Notes under the pieces: model-generated
What the model saw: only the letters and a program-made list of their open reading frames with translations
What the model was told of the DNA's origin: nothing
The model's database searches: none
Shown here: positions 22,867-36,800 of the stretch, piece by piece
Position numbering within the stretch: position 1 is the first letter of the stretch
Layout: each line of letters starts with the position of its first letter
Source: Eremophila alpestris peregrina
Taxonomy: Eukaryota > Chordata > Aves > Passeriformes > Alaudidae
Direction of reading: 5' to 3'
Length of the DNA stretch: 64,000 nucleotides
Assembly (NCBI GenBank): GCA_009792885.1
Contig: WMCF01000015.1
Span: 12,351,033 to 12,415,032 of the forward strand
Program-made: the position numbers and the translations under genes

Positions 22867-25800
22867 AAGTGAGCAATTTTCTCCTGAAAATGTTAGGAAG
22901 AGAATTTTAAAAAGGTAACTAAAACCAGAGGGATTATATTTGAAATCAATAACCTTGTGTCAAGAACAAAGTTTCTCTCTTTGGATCTCTCTTAACCTTA
23001 AGAGATTTGTTATGCAGAGATTCTACACATGCAGATCAGATTCAGCTAAAGAAGATCAGAATAAATGGAGAAATATCAAAGGATGTATCAAAAAAAGTAG
23101 ATTTTTTTGCTCATTGTACAATAATTTTGCAATAATTTTACAATAATTTGTATCAAAGAAAATTGAGAACGTATTATGAAAGCTGTTTTGCTCTGCCTCT
23201 TGTTATAGGTGCAAATACGTGAGGAGTAAAAATCATTCAGGCATTTAGATTTTAAATTTCTAAGCAACATATTAATCTGTTTTATATGGAATATGAGTTA
23301 CTCATAATTTGCATTTGAAATTATTTTCTTATTTTTATATAATAATTTCTGGTCTTTGTCTTTGATGTGTCAATAAAACATTGTATATATGATATGAAAA
23401 ATGCAGTGTTTCATATTTAGTAATTTATATATTTCTTTTTAATCTGAAAATTATCAGGTTGCTCTGCATTCCAGTAATTTCAATGGCATTTTACATATTT
23501 TCTACCACATGTTTAAATTCCTTTGGACAATGAAAGACTGATTGTACACAATTGCCAGAATCGTTCAAGTGGTAGTTGTTTCCACTTTAACTTAATCATT
23601 TTTACTAAGAGCCTTGCTGAGTATACTTGTTGGTGTCACCTGAAATACCTATAATGTTTTTCATTTTCATAAAATTTTAGTTTATATTACCCCAGTTAAG
23701 ACATTTTCAGATATTGATCACATTAATATGCCCTGGAAATCTGTGTGTACAGTCATGATCATATATCACCATGACTGCTCAAGATAAATCCTTACTTAAG
23801 GTTTTATTACTTATGAGTGTAAGTACTATTATATTTCAGACGTAATTTCTTGAAGACTTGGCCAATATCTAGAATCAAGGGGAGAAATGTTCTTCTTCAG
23901 CTCCTGCTAATTTTTGCTGGGTTATCGGTAAGTACAGATGAAGTGTCACGGTTTCCGAACAAGTCTGCATGTTCTCAAGGTCTTCTATTCATGTTTCATT
24001 GTATTTTTTTCCTAGTTAAACTTAATTGGCTTCTGTGATACGCGTAGTGGAAGGAACAACATTATGATTGTGAAAAGAATCATGAGAATGTTTCCTCAGA
24101 ATCAGTCTTTGGAGAAGGAGGGGATGTATTTTTTTTTATACTAATTTGCATACATACAAGGGACACACACTTCATATATCAGTATTGTTGAATTTTGTTG
24201 AAAATAAATCATGTCACTGTATTCTAACAGATGTTACTGCCATACAGATGAATGCATATCCAGATCCTGTTTTAAACATTTTATATTCTTAGGGCCAGTT
24301 CTCTTGAACGAGGCTTAATAGAGCCGATAAGTAATGAGAGAAGGGTAAGGAAGACTTAAAAATATTTACATTATCTTCTGGTAGCTTTAATTGAACTTAA
24401 ACTGATATTATTAATAGGATTTCTGAATTTTTCTCCTTGGCAAAACCTCCCTTTATGCAATTTCCATATTTTTTGTTTTCTTTTCTCTCTTTTTCTGATT
24501 TTGACAAATAATAGTGAAAAGAGAAGGAAAGCAGGGGATGTAATTACAACATAACAGGGATATATTTTTCTAATTTAATCAAGAAGTGGTCCTTCTATGC
24601 TCCAGATAATGTTGGTTTATATTTCTGATCAATTTATTTTTGAATGTACAATCTACAAAGGAAACACTGATGTTCTCACTATCAGTGTGGATAGTGAGAT
24701 AATAGACCACTTTAAGACCAAGTTACTACACAGCAGCTGGAGATCTACCCATGAACCTAAAAACTATGACAATTTTAGCATTTACTGCAACCCCTTTCTA
24801 ATGGTACTAGGGAAAATTTTAATCCGAGTGGAAGAATTTATAGTCCTTCAGTGTGATGTTGTAGCAGAGAGTGTAAACAGCCTGTACATCTAGGTATTAC
24901 AGTCCACTCAAAATACATTTCAAATTTTTCCACAGCAAGCTTGACAAATGATACAATCATTAAAAACACTCATTCTGAAGGCCAAACTTAAAATATGTGG
25001 GTTTACCTTAGCAAATAAGAAATAAGAGCCAAAATTAGAGTTACAATTGAACCTGTAAATATGTCATGTCACAAGGAGGAAGAGTTTTATAACTTGAGGT
25101 TAACTGGTAAGTCATGTCAAAGATGTGGCACCTTTTATAAAAAATGAATATTTACCTTTCTAAGATAATTTGAAAGCAAGCCAGATTTCAGTTAAGGCAA
25201 ATAGGTGGGCTGTCTCAGAGAAATGTAAGAAGAAAACTTGCTTTGGAGAAAGATGTTAAATAAATGTAGATGAATTGAAGGATTCTGGGTGGGAGACTTT
25301 CTCCCTCAGACTGGTGCTTGCTCTGAGATATAAGGCATATAAAAAATATTTCTGAATTAGTTTTTTTCAGAAATTTTTGCAAGAACTTCCTTATTAATCT
25401 AACTAGTAAATTAACATTGGTTTTCCTTCTTTTCTCACCTATGTCTCCATTTTGCTACCATGATGTGTAAGGAAACAGTACAGTGTTTTTGTGAATAAAT
25501 ATGTTTATCTATTTTAATATTTTCTTCATCCTGGTCTGTAGTAAGAATTACTAGATTCTTTACAAAATCCGTTGTCTAAGTACAAATATCCCTGTTACAA
25601 GATGGTGAACGTTTTTATGCATTTTGAGAGAGACCAAACAAGTTCATACAGAAGAAATTCACTGAGGATTACTGAAAACATGAAAACAATTTTTGGGTCA
25701 AGGAGTTCTTGTGTTACAAAGACGAACACTGGGAAAATATGTGGAAGTACCATCCCAGGTTGCCTGGTACTCTTTATTCATCTGCTTTTGATTGCAGTGA

Positions 25801-28800
25801 TAGATGGGACGGTGGGATTTTTTTCCCAGTTAAGAAGTCCTTTTAGTCTTTTTTTAATAACTAAGTGGTCCTTACACAAGGGTTTGGGCAATAATCAGAG
25901 AGAGAGGAGTCTTTACAAATTTCCAGCTCCCTAGGATTATCTCAGGTTCTTGAAGCATACTGTCTATCTGGACTGTGAATATCCCTAAGAGTCCAGGTAG
26001 ACCATTGACACCCAAAGCATCAAAGAAGCTATTTCCTAGTAATCAGTGTAATAAGTAAGACATTACAAGAGCACTGACCAAACCCTAGAATCCTCAAGAA
26101 TTTGTTACTTATGAAAGTGGTCAGCTTGAACAGTGATTCCCTGTTCCCCTCAGGAGCAATATGTTCTGGTGAAGATCTAATGGCAATGTTGTGCATATTC
26201 ACTAGTTTCAAAATACCCTCTCTTCCTCAGTGCTTCAGAAAGTGTTGCCAGTGGATTCATGGTGCTATGAGCTCTCAGCCCTGCTATATCCTAGAGGTCT
26301 TGTCTTAAAATGATATTTTGAGAGTTATTCTGGCTATAGAGCGAAGTTTAAACACTCATTGGTTTGTCTTTGCAACAAAGTAATATTTTTTCAAGATAGT
26401 TTCTACAGTGATCCTTTGAAGCAGCTGGGTTTTTTTAACAAGTGCAGTCTGAGCTGTATGCTCAGTAGTGAAGCCTCACAACTAGATATTTTCTGCTTAT
26501 GAAAAATGCTCATATCTGTAGAAATAGTATTGTCATTGAGTAAAAGGTATGACAGTTTCAGTCATATACAGGGTTTATATGACATGACAAACCCTTAAAA
26601 CCTTGATAGCTCTGATAGCTAACCCTGACAAGACCAAGTGGCTTGAGGAAGAGCTCTCATAACCAAATTCTTTCAACTCAGTAGTTCAACTTCCCTTGCC
26701 CAGCTCCAGGTCTATTTCCTTAACCTTTCATCAGAACTTTGGCTTCATGTGGGCAGAGGAGTCCAGCTCAGTAAAATTTATTGCAGAAATTTCTCACAGA
26801 AATACATTCCGCATTCTTGCAGAATGGAGACATGAAACTTCATTTATCTCAGGAGAATGCACTTGTATCATGAAAAAATGAAGTGTGAGGCAGTCATGGA
26901 GCAGATTTGACTCAAAATGTATGTCCACAGAGGTATATACCCTTTAAAAACTTGTTCAACCAGCATACTTTAGGAAATGTTCTACAGGTTCATATTCAAT
27001 TTTTTTTTTTTTGTCCTGCTCTCTCCTGTGGTTTTGTTACCATGCTTGCCTACAGGGCAATTAATGTCTCTCTTTGCATCTCGTTTCCATTTATACTTCA
27101 TTCCAATTCCTGCTGTTTCTGAAGCTGCCTTCTGAGTTTTGTACAATTTTTTAGTAGTAAGGGACAGGGAATTTTCTAATTCTTTCCCTTGGAACACACA
27201 CAAATGAACTCTCCTGATATTATTCCGTCTCTTTCCCACTGCTCACACATTGCTCATTAAGACACGAACATGCTTCTCTCCCCCACAAAAATTAAAATAA
27301 TTTGTATATTAGTTATACCTTATCTAGTAAAAATTAAACAAACTCCCACAATTATTCAGAGGCACCACAGACTTACGCATTATGTTAAATCAATGATGAA
27401 TGGAAAAGAAAGCTCCTGAAAATTAATTTGCAGTATATACATGCGGTATTGAATTGCGTATATGAAGAAACTTTTATATTAATCATACTATCGATGGATG
27501 CTTTTGACTATACCTTCTTGTAACCAGTTCCTGAGAATTAGAGATTAAATGGATTTGGTATTTGAACAACGAGCCAAAATGTCAACACCTCTCTGTTCTT
27601 AATTTCTCTACAGCAAACTCAGACACTAAAAAAATACTTTAAAATGAGACATACAAAATACAATATAAGAAGCATAAGCCATCTTATGTAAGAAACATGG
27701 AGTGCTGATGAAAATGCATTTAACTTATAAAGCTCTTTGGGGTTCTACCAGTTTCACAGCCTTGAGTATTACTCTGACATTAGATACTTAAAACAGTTTC
27801 TCTTCTAGAATGTGACAGAAGAGGAAGTTGTACCTCCATCTGCTCTCATAGCCTAGTAGATAAAGGTTTCAGAAATGATATTGTATATTCATATTGCAGT
27901 TCTTATTTTGTTTGAAAATACTTAAGCTCCATCTCTAAAAGCAAATCCTAAGAGATATAATATTTATAGAAGAATGTGTACATATTTTTTTTCTGTTAAA
28001 ACTTGAGGGAAAAAAAAAAAGTCTACTTGGAACAGACAAGAGATATGGAAGAAAAAAAATGAGAACTGTTCTGCAGTCCAGTATGAAGAGTATTTTCTTT
28101 CAGGACTTTAAATTCTTCAAACAACATGTATGTCTTTCTTTACCTAAATAAATTCTGGACACTGTAAAAGGAGTGAAGCTACTTGTTCCCACTACATTTT
28201 AAATAAACCCAAATAAGTAAGTTTCCACCTGGACCAAGCAGTGATTATTACTAAACCAATTAATTCGTGAGTCTCTTTGTGCAATGAACATGAGATGACT
28301 ATCTGGAATTGAATTTACAGAATTTTGAAAGAACAAAATCTTAATGAATTCAGGCTTTAACACTCAAGTTATTTTGAAAACATGGGCACTGGAGGACAGC
28401 ATACTCAGGCTGTCTTTGTAGATGGAAGAAGTTTGCACACCAGGGTGGTTTTACTTCATAAATTAGAAAGAAATTAGGCACATTGAGAGGTAAAGCTCTT
28501 ATCCAAAACTCTATCTACATTTAAAAAAAATTAAAAAATGTATTCTTTTTTCTGATATAATTTCAGAAGAGTTTCTCACTTCCTTTATGTTTACACTTCT
28601 CTCCTGAAATTCATTTTTGGCCAAATGTTCTACAGCAAACAGCTCTGGACTTTCCCTCTGCTGCACGTTAGTAACTTGTGGAAGATACAGAGTGAGCAGA
28701 ACTGTTTATTTGGTCATTTGGTACATCACCAAGTATAATCTAAGCCACTGTACCTTACCTCAGTACCCCAATATTTCATGAAAGGCCAGTGTGAGGCCGC

Positions 28801-30671
28801 TTTTTTTTTGTGTAGACAGCCTCCTAAAACTGAAGTGACTTGGTATTTTTGCTTCACCTTTCTCTCAGTCTTTTCACATCAACTTCATTATCTTCTCTTT
28901 TCTTCTTTTCCACACAGTCTTTACTTTCCATTTTCTTCCAGAGTGTTTTGGTTTTATATTTTTTTAAATCCATACATTCATTCAATACTAGGAAAAGAAA
29001 AAAAAACAAAAAACAAACAAACAAAAAAAAAAACCACCTCTGTATTTTTGCTACTGTCACATAATTTTTTTCTCCTAAGTTATATTTTCTCCTCCATCTA
29101 TGTGCTCAGACTGGAAGCTCTTCAGAACCCCAGACAACAAATATATATGTGTTTATATTTATTGCCTACTGAATAATTTCTGTACTTAATAGAGTGGCTG
29201 CTATTTCTACTACTGAAGTACTCAGTCCTTTTCTACAGAATGCATTTTCTTACATTTTAAAGAATGTGCCAAGATATGAACATGCCGTATAATGTTAGTT
29301 AATAAAATATGTGATGTTTAATACCTGAAAATACATGGGTTTTGGTAGAAACAGATGGAAGAATAACTTTAAGCAAAAGCAGAAAACAAGTATAGCAAAA
29401 GGAAGTCTGAGAAATGCCAGGAATCTGAGCCCACTGTTTTGCAAGCACTAAGATGATACCTCTTATAGTTGTATTAATTAATTAAATAAGTTTAATGACC
29501 GAGAAATCATTTATGTGGACAATAGGGATCACAAATGTGACGATTACTGTGGTAGCAGAAAACAATACATAATAAGAATCAGCAAAATTTGATAAGAGTT
29601 AAAGTCACTTTGATCTGACTTAGCACAACTGCTAGTTCATAATTATGAGAAAGCAAATTTGCAATACGTCTGTAGAATCAGGGTGTAAGTGTTGCATCTG
29701 AAAATTTAAGCAGAAGATATGAAAAAAAAAATAGATTGTTTCTTGTAGTTTATATTCTGGTATTGTGCTATTTTGTCTTCTCTCTTCACAAATTAGCTTG
29801 TGAAAGTTGCTGAGAAAATTTCCATAGAAGCTAGCAAAGTTGTCAGGCAAAGTCATAAGTGAAAGAGAAAGAAAAATTAGAATCTCATGTTTTGTGCAAT
29901 TACATGAACATTTTGTAAGTATAACCTTCTGTGACTGTTAAAAACGAAGAAGATTGTTTTCAGTCTTTTTCCCTGGAGACATTTTGTTCATAGAGCAGAT
30001 TGGTAGAAGCCGCTGTCTTACTAATGTTCTGGTCCACATTAAAAAGCAATGGATTAAAGACAGAAATGGCTCTTTGCCTAAACTGCTTAATAAAAGTGAG
30101 TCAAAGACCAGCCTCTCTCCTTGAGGCCAAGTAGTTATCAACTAGTTTATATCCAGACTTGTCTAGCTGACGGCTTGGCCTTTAGAGGGAGAGAAGCAGA
30201 ACATTACGGAAATTCACAACATTGCCATGAAATGAGATAACAGAAAGCAGCGTATATGGTGAGGTGTCAAGGACTTCAGTTTCCTCTCCAGTCTTCTCTT
30301 GTCAGTTCTGAAGAGGTATGTCCTTAAGCAATATAACTCCTTAAGTCACTTTGTGACACCTGGCATGAGGAGCAGAGATAGATAGGTCCCTGGTTTTTTA
30401 TTTAGCAGTCTCAGACATCATCAATTCTGCCTCTGGTCGACTGAGCGAGACATAGCCAATTATTCCTTGCTTTGTGCTTGTCTTCCAGGTTCAATGTGTA
30501 ACAGAGATTTTAGCAGTCAGAGCTTTGAGGCATAGTCAGCTACCTCTCAGTAATTTCACTAGGGCTCTAATTTCGGTTAAAACATAATTGCTGTTGAATT
30601 GTGCATTCAGACCCACAATTGACATAGGCACCTACCCTCTTGAGCATGAAAAGACTAGGAAGGACTGAGGC
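22867..30671. other. AT-rich sequence without recognisable dispersed repeats or genes
   Basis: Homopolymer runs and an A-rich patch (28993-29033) are present. One weak exon-like segment lies at 23840-23927. The longest frames are 120 codons (25572-25934) and 132 codons (28778-29176); the first has no recognisable motif and the second runs through the A-rich patch. Nothing here supports a gene. Confidence 0.5.
28993..29033. repeat. A-rich simple repeat (AAAC-type)
   Basis: A block of A runs interrupted by single C bases. It produces the Lys/Asn/Thr-rich open frames seen across it on both strands, which are not genes. Confidence 0.75.
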
Positions 30672-30673
30672 AT

Positions 30674-30705
<32 letters not shown>
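30672..30705. repeat. (TA)n microsatellite
   Basis: About 34 bases of alternating AT with one interruption (ATAAATA). Confidence 0.9.
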
Positions 30706-33322
30706 CAATGATGAGTAAAATATTTTTTTTGGGATCCATATGGCATCTCTTACATGTCTACAGGTTGGGTGGCCACCCTACCAAGGCAGTCAAATGATAA
30801 AAGCCACAACTTCCAAGACACAGGCCTTAATTCAGACACTTCTATTGGTAGGATGAATTGTACCTTAAATTACTTACTGACACTATTGTGACTAGCTCTC
30901 ATGCAGATGTCTACAATTTTATTATCTGAAGTAGGGCAATGAATCCCAGCACACAGGATGACTAGTCCGAGATAAGTCATGTGGTGTTAGCGCTTGACAA
31001 AGCTGGCGTGGCTGATAGAGATCAGTACAATTTCTTGGAGGATATTGTGCTGAAAATCTAACAATGCAGTGCATCCTACCAAGCTGTAAGGAGTGAGATT
31101 CTGTTCCAGGTTGTAGAACACTTATTTAGGTACCAAAATGTTATTTCTTCAAGGGACTGTGATACCCAACTATATCACTCCTCTGGAGTGACAGTCAGGA
31201 TGCAATACTCCATTACATCTCAAATAGCATTAGATACTTTTCTGTGGCAACTGAATCAAACTTTATTTATAAAGTATTGGTTTATTATAATAACACAGAC
31301 ACTAAACTGTATGTAGGTATTTTATTGCTCCAATGGTCTTTAGCTGAACCTGCCACAACTTTTCAGGCCTTGGAAAAGAAGCTGAGTCCTAAATACTTTT
31401 TAAGTCCATGGTGATAAGTAGCTTTAAAAATATGTTTTTGAATAATAATGCCAGATTCTCAGTTCATATCCCTGCTGAAGGAGTAAAATAATGGACCAGA
31501 AAAAAAAGTCATTTAGCATAGTGATTTCACTTGTAGAAGTGTTAAAATGTAAACACCTCACTTGAGAACATTTATTTTTGAGTATTTTATAGGTTTTTAA
31601 CTAGAATAACGATAATTCACTAATAATATTGAACACTCATTCAGTTACTGGTGTCTCAAGATCTTTTAAATTTATGTGTACGTATAAATATATCTCCACA
31701 TCCCTGTATCTACATGTATAAGGTTAGGATTAGGACATCCAAAATTTTATAAACACCCCTTCTAGAATTTTCCATTACTGCAGGAAAGGAGATTTCAAGT
31801 TTTCCCTGGTTTGATCTGAAATGAAACCTCTATTATTCAGTTAATTTTTTCCAGAATAGTTTCAGTGTTGAAAAAGAATAAGAATAAATTCCCTTGCACT
31901 ATCACACACCTTTTATTATGTTGAACTGCCATTCAAGGCCAAGTGATGAGTCTATTGAAAGACTCAAAAATGATTAATTTGTTTAATTCAAATATGCTTT
32001 TTGTTTTCTCTTTATCTGATATAAGACTATTGCATTGGCAATTATGTTTCAAGAGGTTTCATGTTTGGCTTCTGTGCTACAAATATCATACAATCAGATC
32101 ATGACCCTGCGGCAGAAAAAAATAAGTAAAAAGAAAAAAGCCAAGAAAAATAAGAAGGAAACTGTGCAGATGAGTATTTGGTAAAGTTGTTCTTTTTTCT
32201 GGAAAAATTGTTTCCATTAATAAATATTATGATAAAAAAGTAGAAATTATAAAACCACCACACTTATATGTGACACTAAAATAGAGAAATCCTGGAATCC
32301 AATTTGGAAATCATAAAAAATTCAACTTCAAGTTTTGTATTGACATTTGCATGCAGGCAGCTGCATGTCTGTATGAATTATTCTCATATATGCACACTTT
32401 TACTTCTCATATATTTCTTTTGTTAGAAAACTGAGAACTAAGCATTTAACAGACTATAGTCACAAGAGTATTGTAAAAATAGTATTCCTAATAGAACAAT
32501 GTTCACAAAAGCTATAAAAATTGCTTTGTGAGCATGGTACTAATGAAGTGTTTGTTGTTTTTCTCAGATTTGTGACCTGTAAGCTGTGAGTGTTGCTCTA
32601 TTCAGCGACCAGGGCATTTATGAATATTTGCTCTCTGTGGTTTAATAGAAAGCTGTAGAACTCATGATCTTCTTTTCTTTACTCCACTGTTTATTTTCAC
32701 AAAACTTCATTATGTCTATGTGGTTTTTTCTTTATTGATTCAAATCTGCTGGTGAGCTCAAAAACATTACATACAGTGAAAGAGACAGCACATCTAAACA
32801 CAAAAAGACAGATCATTATATGAACTTGTATTCTAAGAAAATGCAGATAAAAGCAGTTCATCAGATATGTATCTCTGTTTTCAGTATCTTTGTTGAAAAG
32901 ATATGAACATATGTAATTTAGAATGTTTTCAATATTCTGTAATTGGCAAGTGATATAACACTGACATTGAGTGTTTTCAAATTATCTTTCATATTTAGAC
33001 CCTCTCTATCCACTTGATAGACAGTGCTGTATTAAACAGTTTCTCAAAACAAAATTAGACTAAAAAATAGTGGTTTTCTGTCAATAAGCACTTCTAGAAA
33101 TGACAGTTCTAATCTTTCTGTGTCTGTGAATAGTGGATGTTCAAAGATTCTTTCATCATAAGTGACCTCTAGGACTCTGTATTCTAAACAGAGAAAGATT
33201 TCAAAATAAACAATACTCCTCCAAGATGAATAAAATAATGAAAATCGTGACCATTAGGTCAATCATCTTAAAGGAGAAAAAATAAAATAAAAAGAAAAAG
33301 AAAAAAAAGAAGGCAAAAGAAG
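30706..33322. other. Unique sequence, no gene supported
   Basis: No repeat recognised. A short lysine-rich open stretch with an upstream splice-like pyrimidine tract ends at a TAA at 32182-32184. An A/G-rich patch leads into the next microsatellite (33274-33322). Confidence 0.5.
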
Positions 33323-33362
33323 GATATATCTATATCTATATCATCTATATCTATATCTATAA
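33323..33362. repeat. (ATATCT)n microsatellite
   Basis: Hexamer TATATC/ATATCT repeated about six times with one deviant unit (ATCATC), directly after a purine-rich stretch. Confidence 0.85.
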
Positions 33363-35874
33363 TTAATTTTTCCCCATTAGTTTTAATTTAAGTATAGTCT
33401 GGATGTGTCAAACTCATCTTTGTCTTTCAAAGAAACTCGTTTAATCATCAGGTATTTTTATCATCAGGTAAAATTTTATTGCTTTTTTTCTAAAGCAACA
33501 TTCACTTTGTTAGCAATACAGTTTTACAAAGCTTACAGATTCATACAATTAGCCATAGATAAATGGAATAATTTTATCAGTATTCATCATGAACCAAATA
33601 TTCTGATGTAGTTTATGGTGATTTTTAAATTTTTTTTTTCAATAATTGATTTTATTCTTGTTTTTGAGTCATCTTTTTCCAAGGATGTATCTTAAAAATT
33701 GTAGTTTTTGTAAAATCTGAAATTATCAGTAGTTTTTATTAGTGGCTTTTGCCTGAAGATTCGTATGTTCAGATGCTGTCTTTCTCTGGTTTCTGGTTTA
33801 CTAAATTTCATTCTTATATTAGGGCAGGCAAACAGTACCTTCTGATTTATAAACAGTGCATAGTCATAGTTTAAACAAATGATTACTAAATAAATAATTT
33901 ATGTATAATATATATGAACACTGAACTAGCATGTCTTATAAGATATTTGTTCACAACAGATAAAAAAGATTTAAGACTTTTTTTTTTCAAAATTTAGTTT
34001 ATGAGCAGTTCTTGCCTTTACAGTGTTTTATTTGTAATTGGACTAACAATTCAGTGAAATTGTTTGTGATTCACACTAGAGTGCCAAAAGCATGATTTAG
34101 ACTCTCATGAATTTATGTGCTCCTCCTGGACAAAAGAAACCTGAGAGCAGTGCTACAGAACTTTTTTATAACATGATTTGTACAGGATAGAATAGATAAA
34201 AATTCTACTTGGTTAAATCATATAGTCATGGCACCTTATCTCTAGGGTCTGAGAAAATCCAAACCCAAGAGATTGCTTGAGCTGTTACTCCTTACATTTC
34301 CTTTGTGAGCATCATGATTGAAAAAGATTATCTCTCTGTCCTGGAGCAAACATTGTTAGAACCTTCTCTTCTGTGGATGATTCCTGGTCCTTTACTGTGT
34401 TTGGCTCCAGTCATGAGATGCCATAGAAGGGAAAACAGAATAGAAGTTTTCAAGATCAGCTGTGCATGTCTGGAAAAAAAAAAAAAAACAACAAAACAAA
34501 CCTACAGAAGGTGTTGCTTACCTCAGATTTTCCTCCTAGCATCTGGATGGCCACAAATTCAGGCTGAAAGGTACTGAGCTGCTAGACAATGTGGGTATGT
34601 ACAACTCTTACGGCACAATATAGATGTAGTGAATTAAGGCTTGTAAGGTGAGAACATCCCTGAAGTGAGCTGCACATATCCATCCACATGATCTACCTGC
34701 TCGATAGTGTGCCTAGGACTTTGCAGTCATATGCTATAGCAAAAGAAAATAATAAATAACTAAAATGGAGAGGATTAATATGCCACTTTAAAAAAGTCAA
34801 ACACCAGATGAACAGACACATTCTTTTTGAAATACTTGCACCCTCCAGTGTAAAGCTGTAATCTTAAAGTTGCTCTGGCAACAACAGGAACAGTTCCATA
34901 CCTGACAACTGAACTGGTTGAGCAAGTCAGAATTTTTATTAACATAGCACATGTCTTCAACAAAGTCTCCAAGCTATAAAAATCAGGTCTAATATAAATA
35001 ACATGCATCAACAACATTCATTATTAGTTTTATTGAAACCAAACACTTGATGTTAAATAAAAATCAACAGTTATCATAAAATCAGATGAAAGGCATAATG
35101 TTAAAGTAAATTTAGCTTGCAATCAATATACATCTTTAATTGAAAAACCTGAAGAGAAATCTCAAATAGCAGGAGAGCAATAGAACCAAAGAAATATCTA
35201 TATAATGCACTTCAGAAGAGAACTACCCCATTTTGTTGTCACTCTTCTTATTTAAAAAAAAAATTGTAATCCAGACAGCCATATGAAATTTATCATATAA
35301 TGACAACAACATAAGTTGCTTAAAATGCAGATTTGAAAAATTGAAAACTATTTGTCTTCCTTCCTCCTCCCATTTTCCCATATCACTTGCAGCTCTGATT
35401 TTATTTTGATTCATACAAGCTGACAAACACCACCATTGACTTTGACTCCTAGTATTCTCTAAATATAAGTCATTACAGTCTCTAGTATTCTGCAAAAGTC
35501 AACAGAGGAAAAATTAGCATTTTACTCCAATTCTGTTATCCATATGCTACATTAAATGATAGCTATAGCTTTAGGGGTGGAATTGTTCCTGGTATGTTGC
35601 ATTCTTCTTTATTGGTTTTAATGCTGTTTGCATTGGGTTGTGACTAGGAGCCTCTGCAAGGCTTTGCTACCACTGGATATGTGTGATGGGATATGACAAG
35701 GCATATTTGGAAAAAAAAAAAGAAAAATAATTTTTAAAAAATTGTTATTTAAGCCAAATCATTAGTTTCTTGTCCTATTCATTGCACTAGAAATGCTCAT
35801 ATTTGTAATTTCTTGATGACTGGGAGTAAAAGTATTTCAACCTAGTGGAAGGATAGTTCTATATCAAGAAATAT
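33363..35874. other. AT-rich unique sequence, no gene seen
   Basis: No repeat recognised apart from a poly(A) run (34474-34488) followed by CAACAAAACAAACC. The longest frames are about 90 codons and lack motifs. Confidence 0.5.
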
Positions 35875-36042
35875 CATTGAACCATAGAATAGTTTGGGTT
35901 GAAAATGACCCTGATCCAACACCTCTGTCATGGCAGGGACATCTTTCGTTAGACCAGGTTGCTCAAAGCCCTGTCCAATGTTTCTAGGGATAGAACATTC
36001 ATAACTTCATTGCATGTTCTTGCAAAAAAGTCCCTCTCCAGC

Positions 36043-36065
36043 TTTCTTCTTTCTTTCTTTCTTTA
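36043..36065. repeat. (TTTC)n expansion inside CR1 3' UTR
   Basis: About five TTTC units lie where related CR1 copies have a short CTTTCTTGTAGG-like stretch, so the microsatellite grew from element sequence after insertion. Confidence 0.7.
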
Positions 36066-36464
36066 GGAATTAAAGTGTTGTTATAATGTCTACTCAGAGC
36101 CTTTTCTTCTCCAGGCTGAACAATAGCAACTCTCTCAGTTTATCTTCATGGGAGAGGTGCTCCAGGCTTCTGATCACCTTCTTGGCCTTCCTCTGGACTT
36201 GCTCTAGAAGGTTAACATCCCTCTTAAGTTTGGGACCTCAGAGCTGGATGCAATACTCAGGTGGGGTCCCAATAAACAGGAGAAAAGGGGGAGAATCACC
36301 ACGATTGTCCTCCTGGCCATGCTCCTTTTGATGCAGCTGAGGACTCAGTTGTCTTTCTGGGCTGTGAGTCCAGATTCACAGGTCATGTCAAAATCCTCTC
36401 TCACCAACATCCCCAAATTCTTCTCCTCAGGATTTTCTCTCACTCCATTCTCTGCCCATGTAGT

Positions 36465-36800
36465 TTACATGTAGTTGGGATTTCCCTGACCCAGGGGCAG
36501 GACCTTGCACTTGGCCTTGTCAAACTCCATAAGATTGCCAAAGCTTTCCTGGGCTCCTATTGCCTTCATGGTTTTATCACACAGTACTCTCCAAGAAGAT
36601 ACATCCCAGAAGAGACGAAATTCTGCTTTCCTGAAATCCAGGGTAGGGAGGTTACAGTGTGCCCTCCTCTCCAACTGAAAATCCACCAGTTCATGGTCAC
36701 TGCAGCCAAGGCTGCTCTTAAGCTTCACATTCCCCACCAGTTCCTTCTTGTTGGGGAGAAAAAGGTCCAGTATAACACCTGTCCTTGGCCCCATGGCCAC
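36465..36800 (-). pseudogene. CR1 ORF2 remnant: endonuclease end fused to distal RT
   Basis: A 111-codon open frame on the minus strand. Residues 1-80 or so carry the C-terminal endonuclease signature: GVILDLFL near residue 8, then GCSDHELVDF, where SDH is the catalytic motif of APE-type LINE endonucleases, then LDFRKAEFRLF. From about residue 90 the frame becomes DKAKCKVLPLGQGNP, which belongs to the RT domain well past the catalytic FADD-type box. The region between, including the RT catalytic core, is absent. The joined frame happens to stay open. It is a relic of an inactive element, not a functional gene, and has no start or partner exons. Confidence 0.8.

Noticed and set aside
25572..25934. 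120-codon plus-strand frame with a hydrophobic stretch
   Set aside because: No recognisable motif, no splice or promoter context, and a length expected by chance at this window size.
28778..29176. 132-codon plus-strand frame
   Set aside because: It runs through pyrimidine-rich DNA and an A-rich simple repeat, giving Phe/Ser/Leu and Lys runs with no domain.
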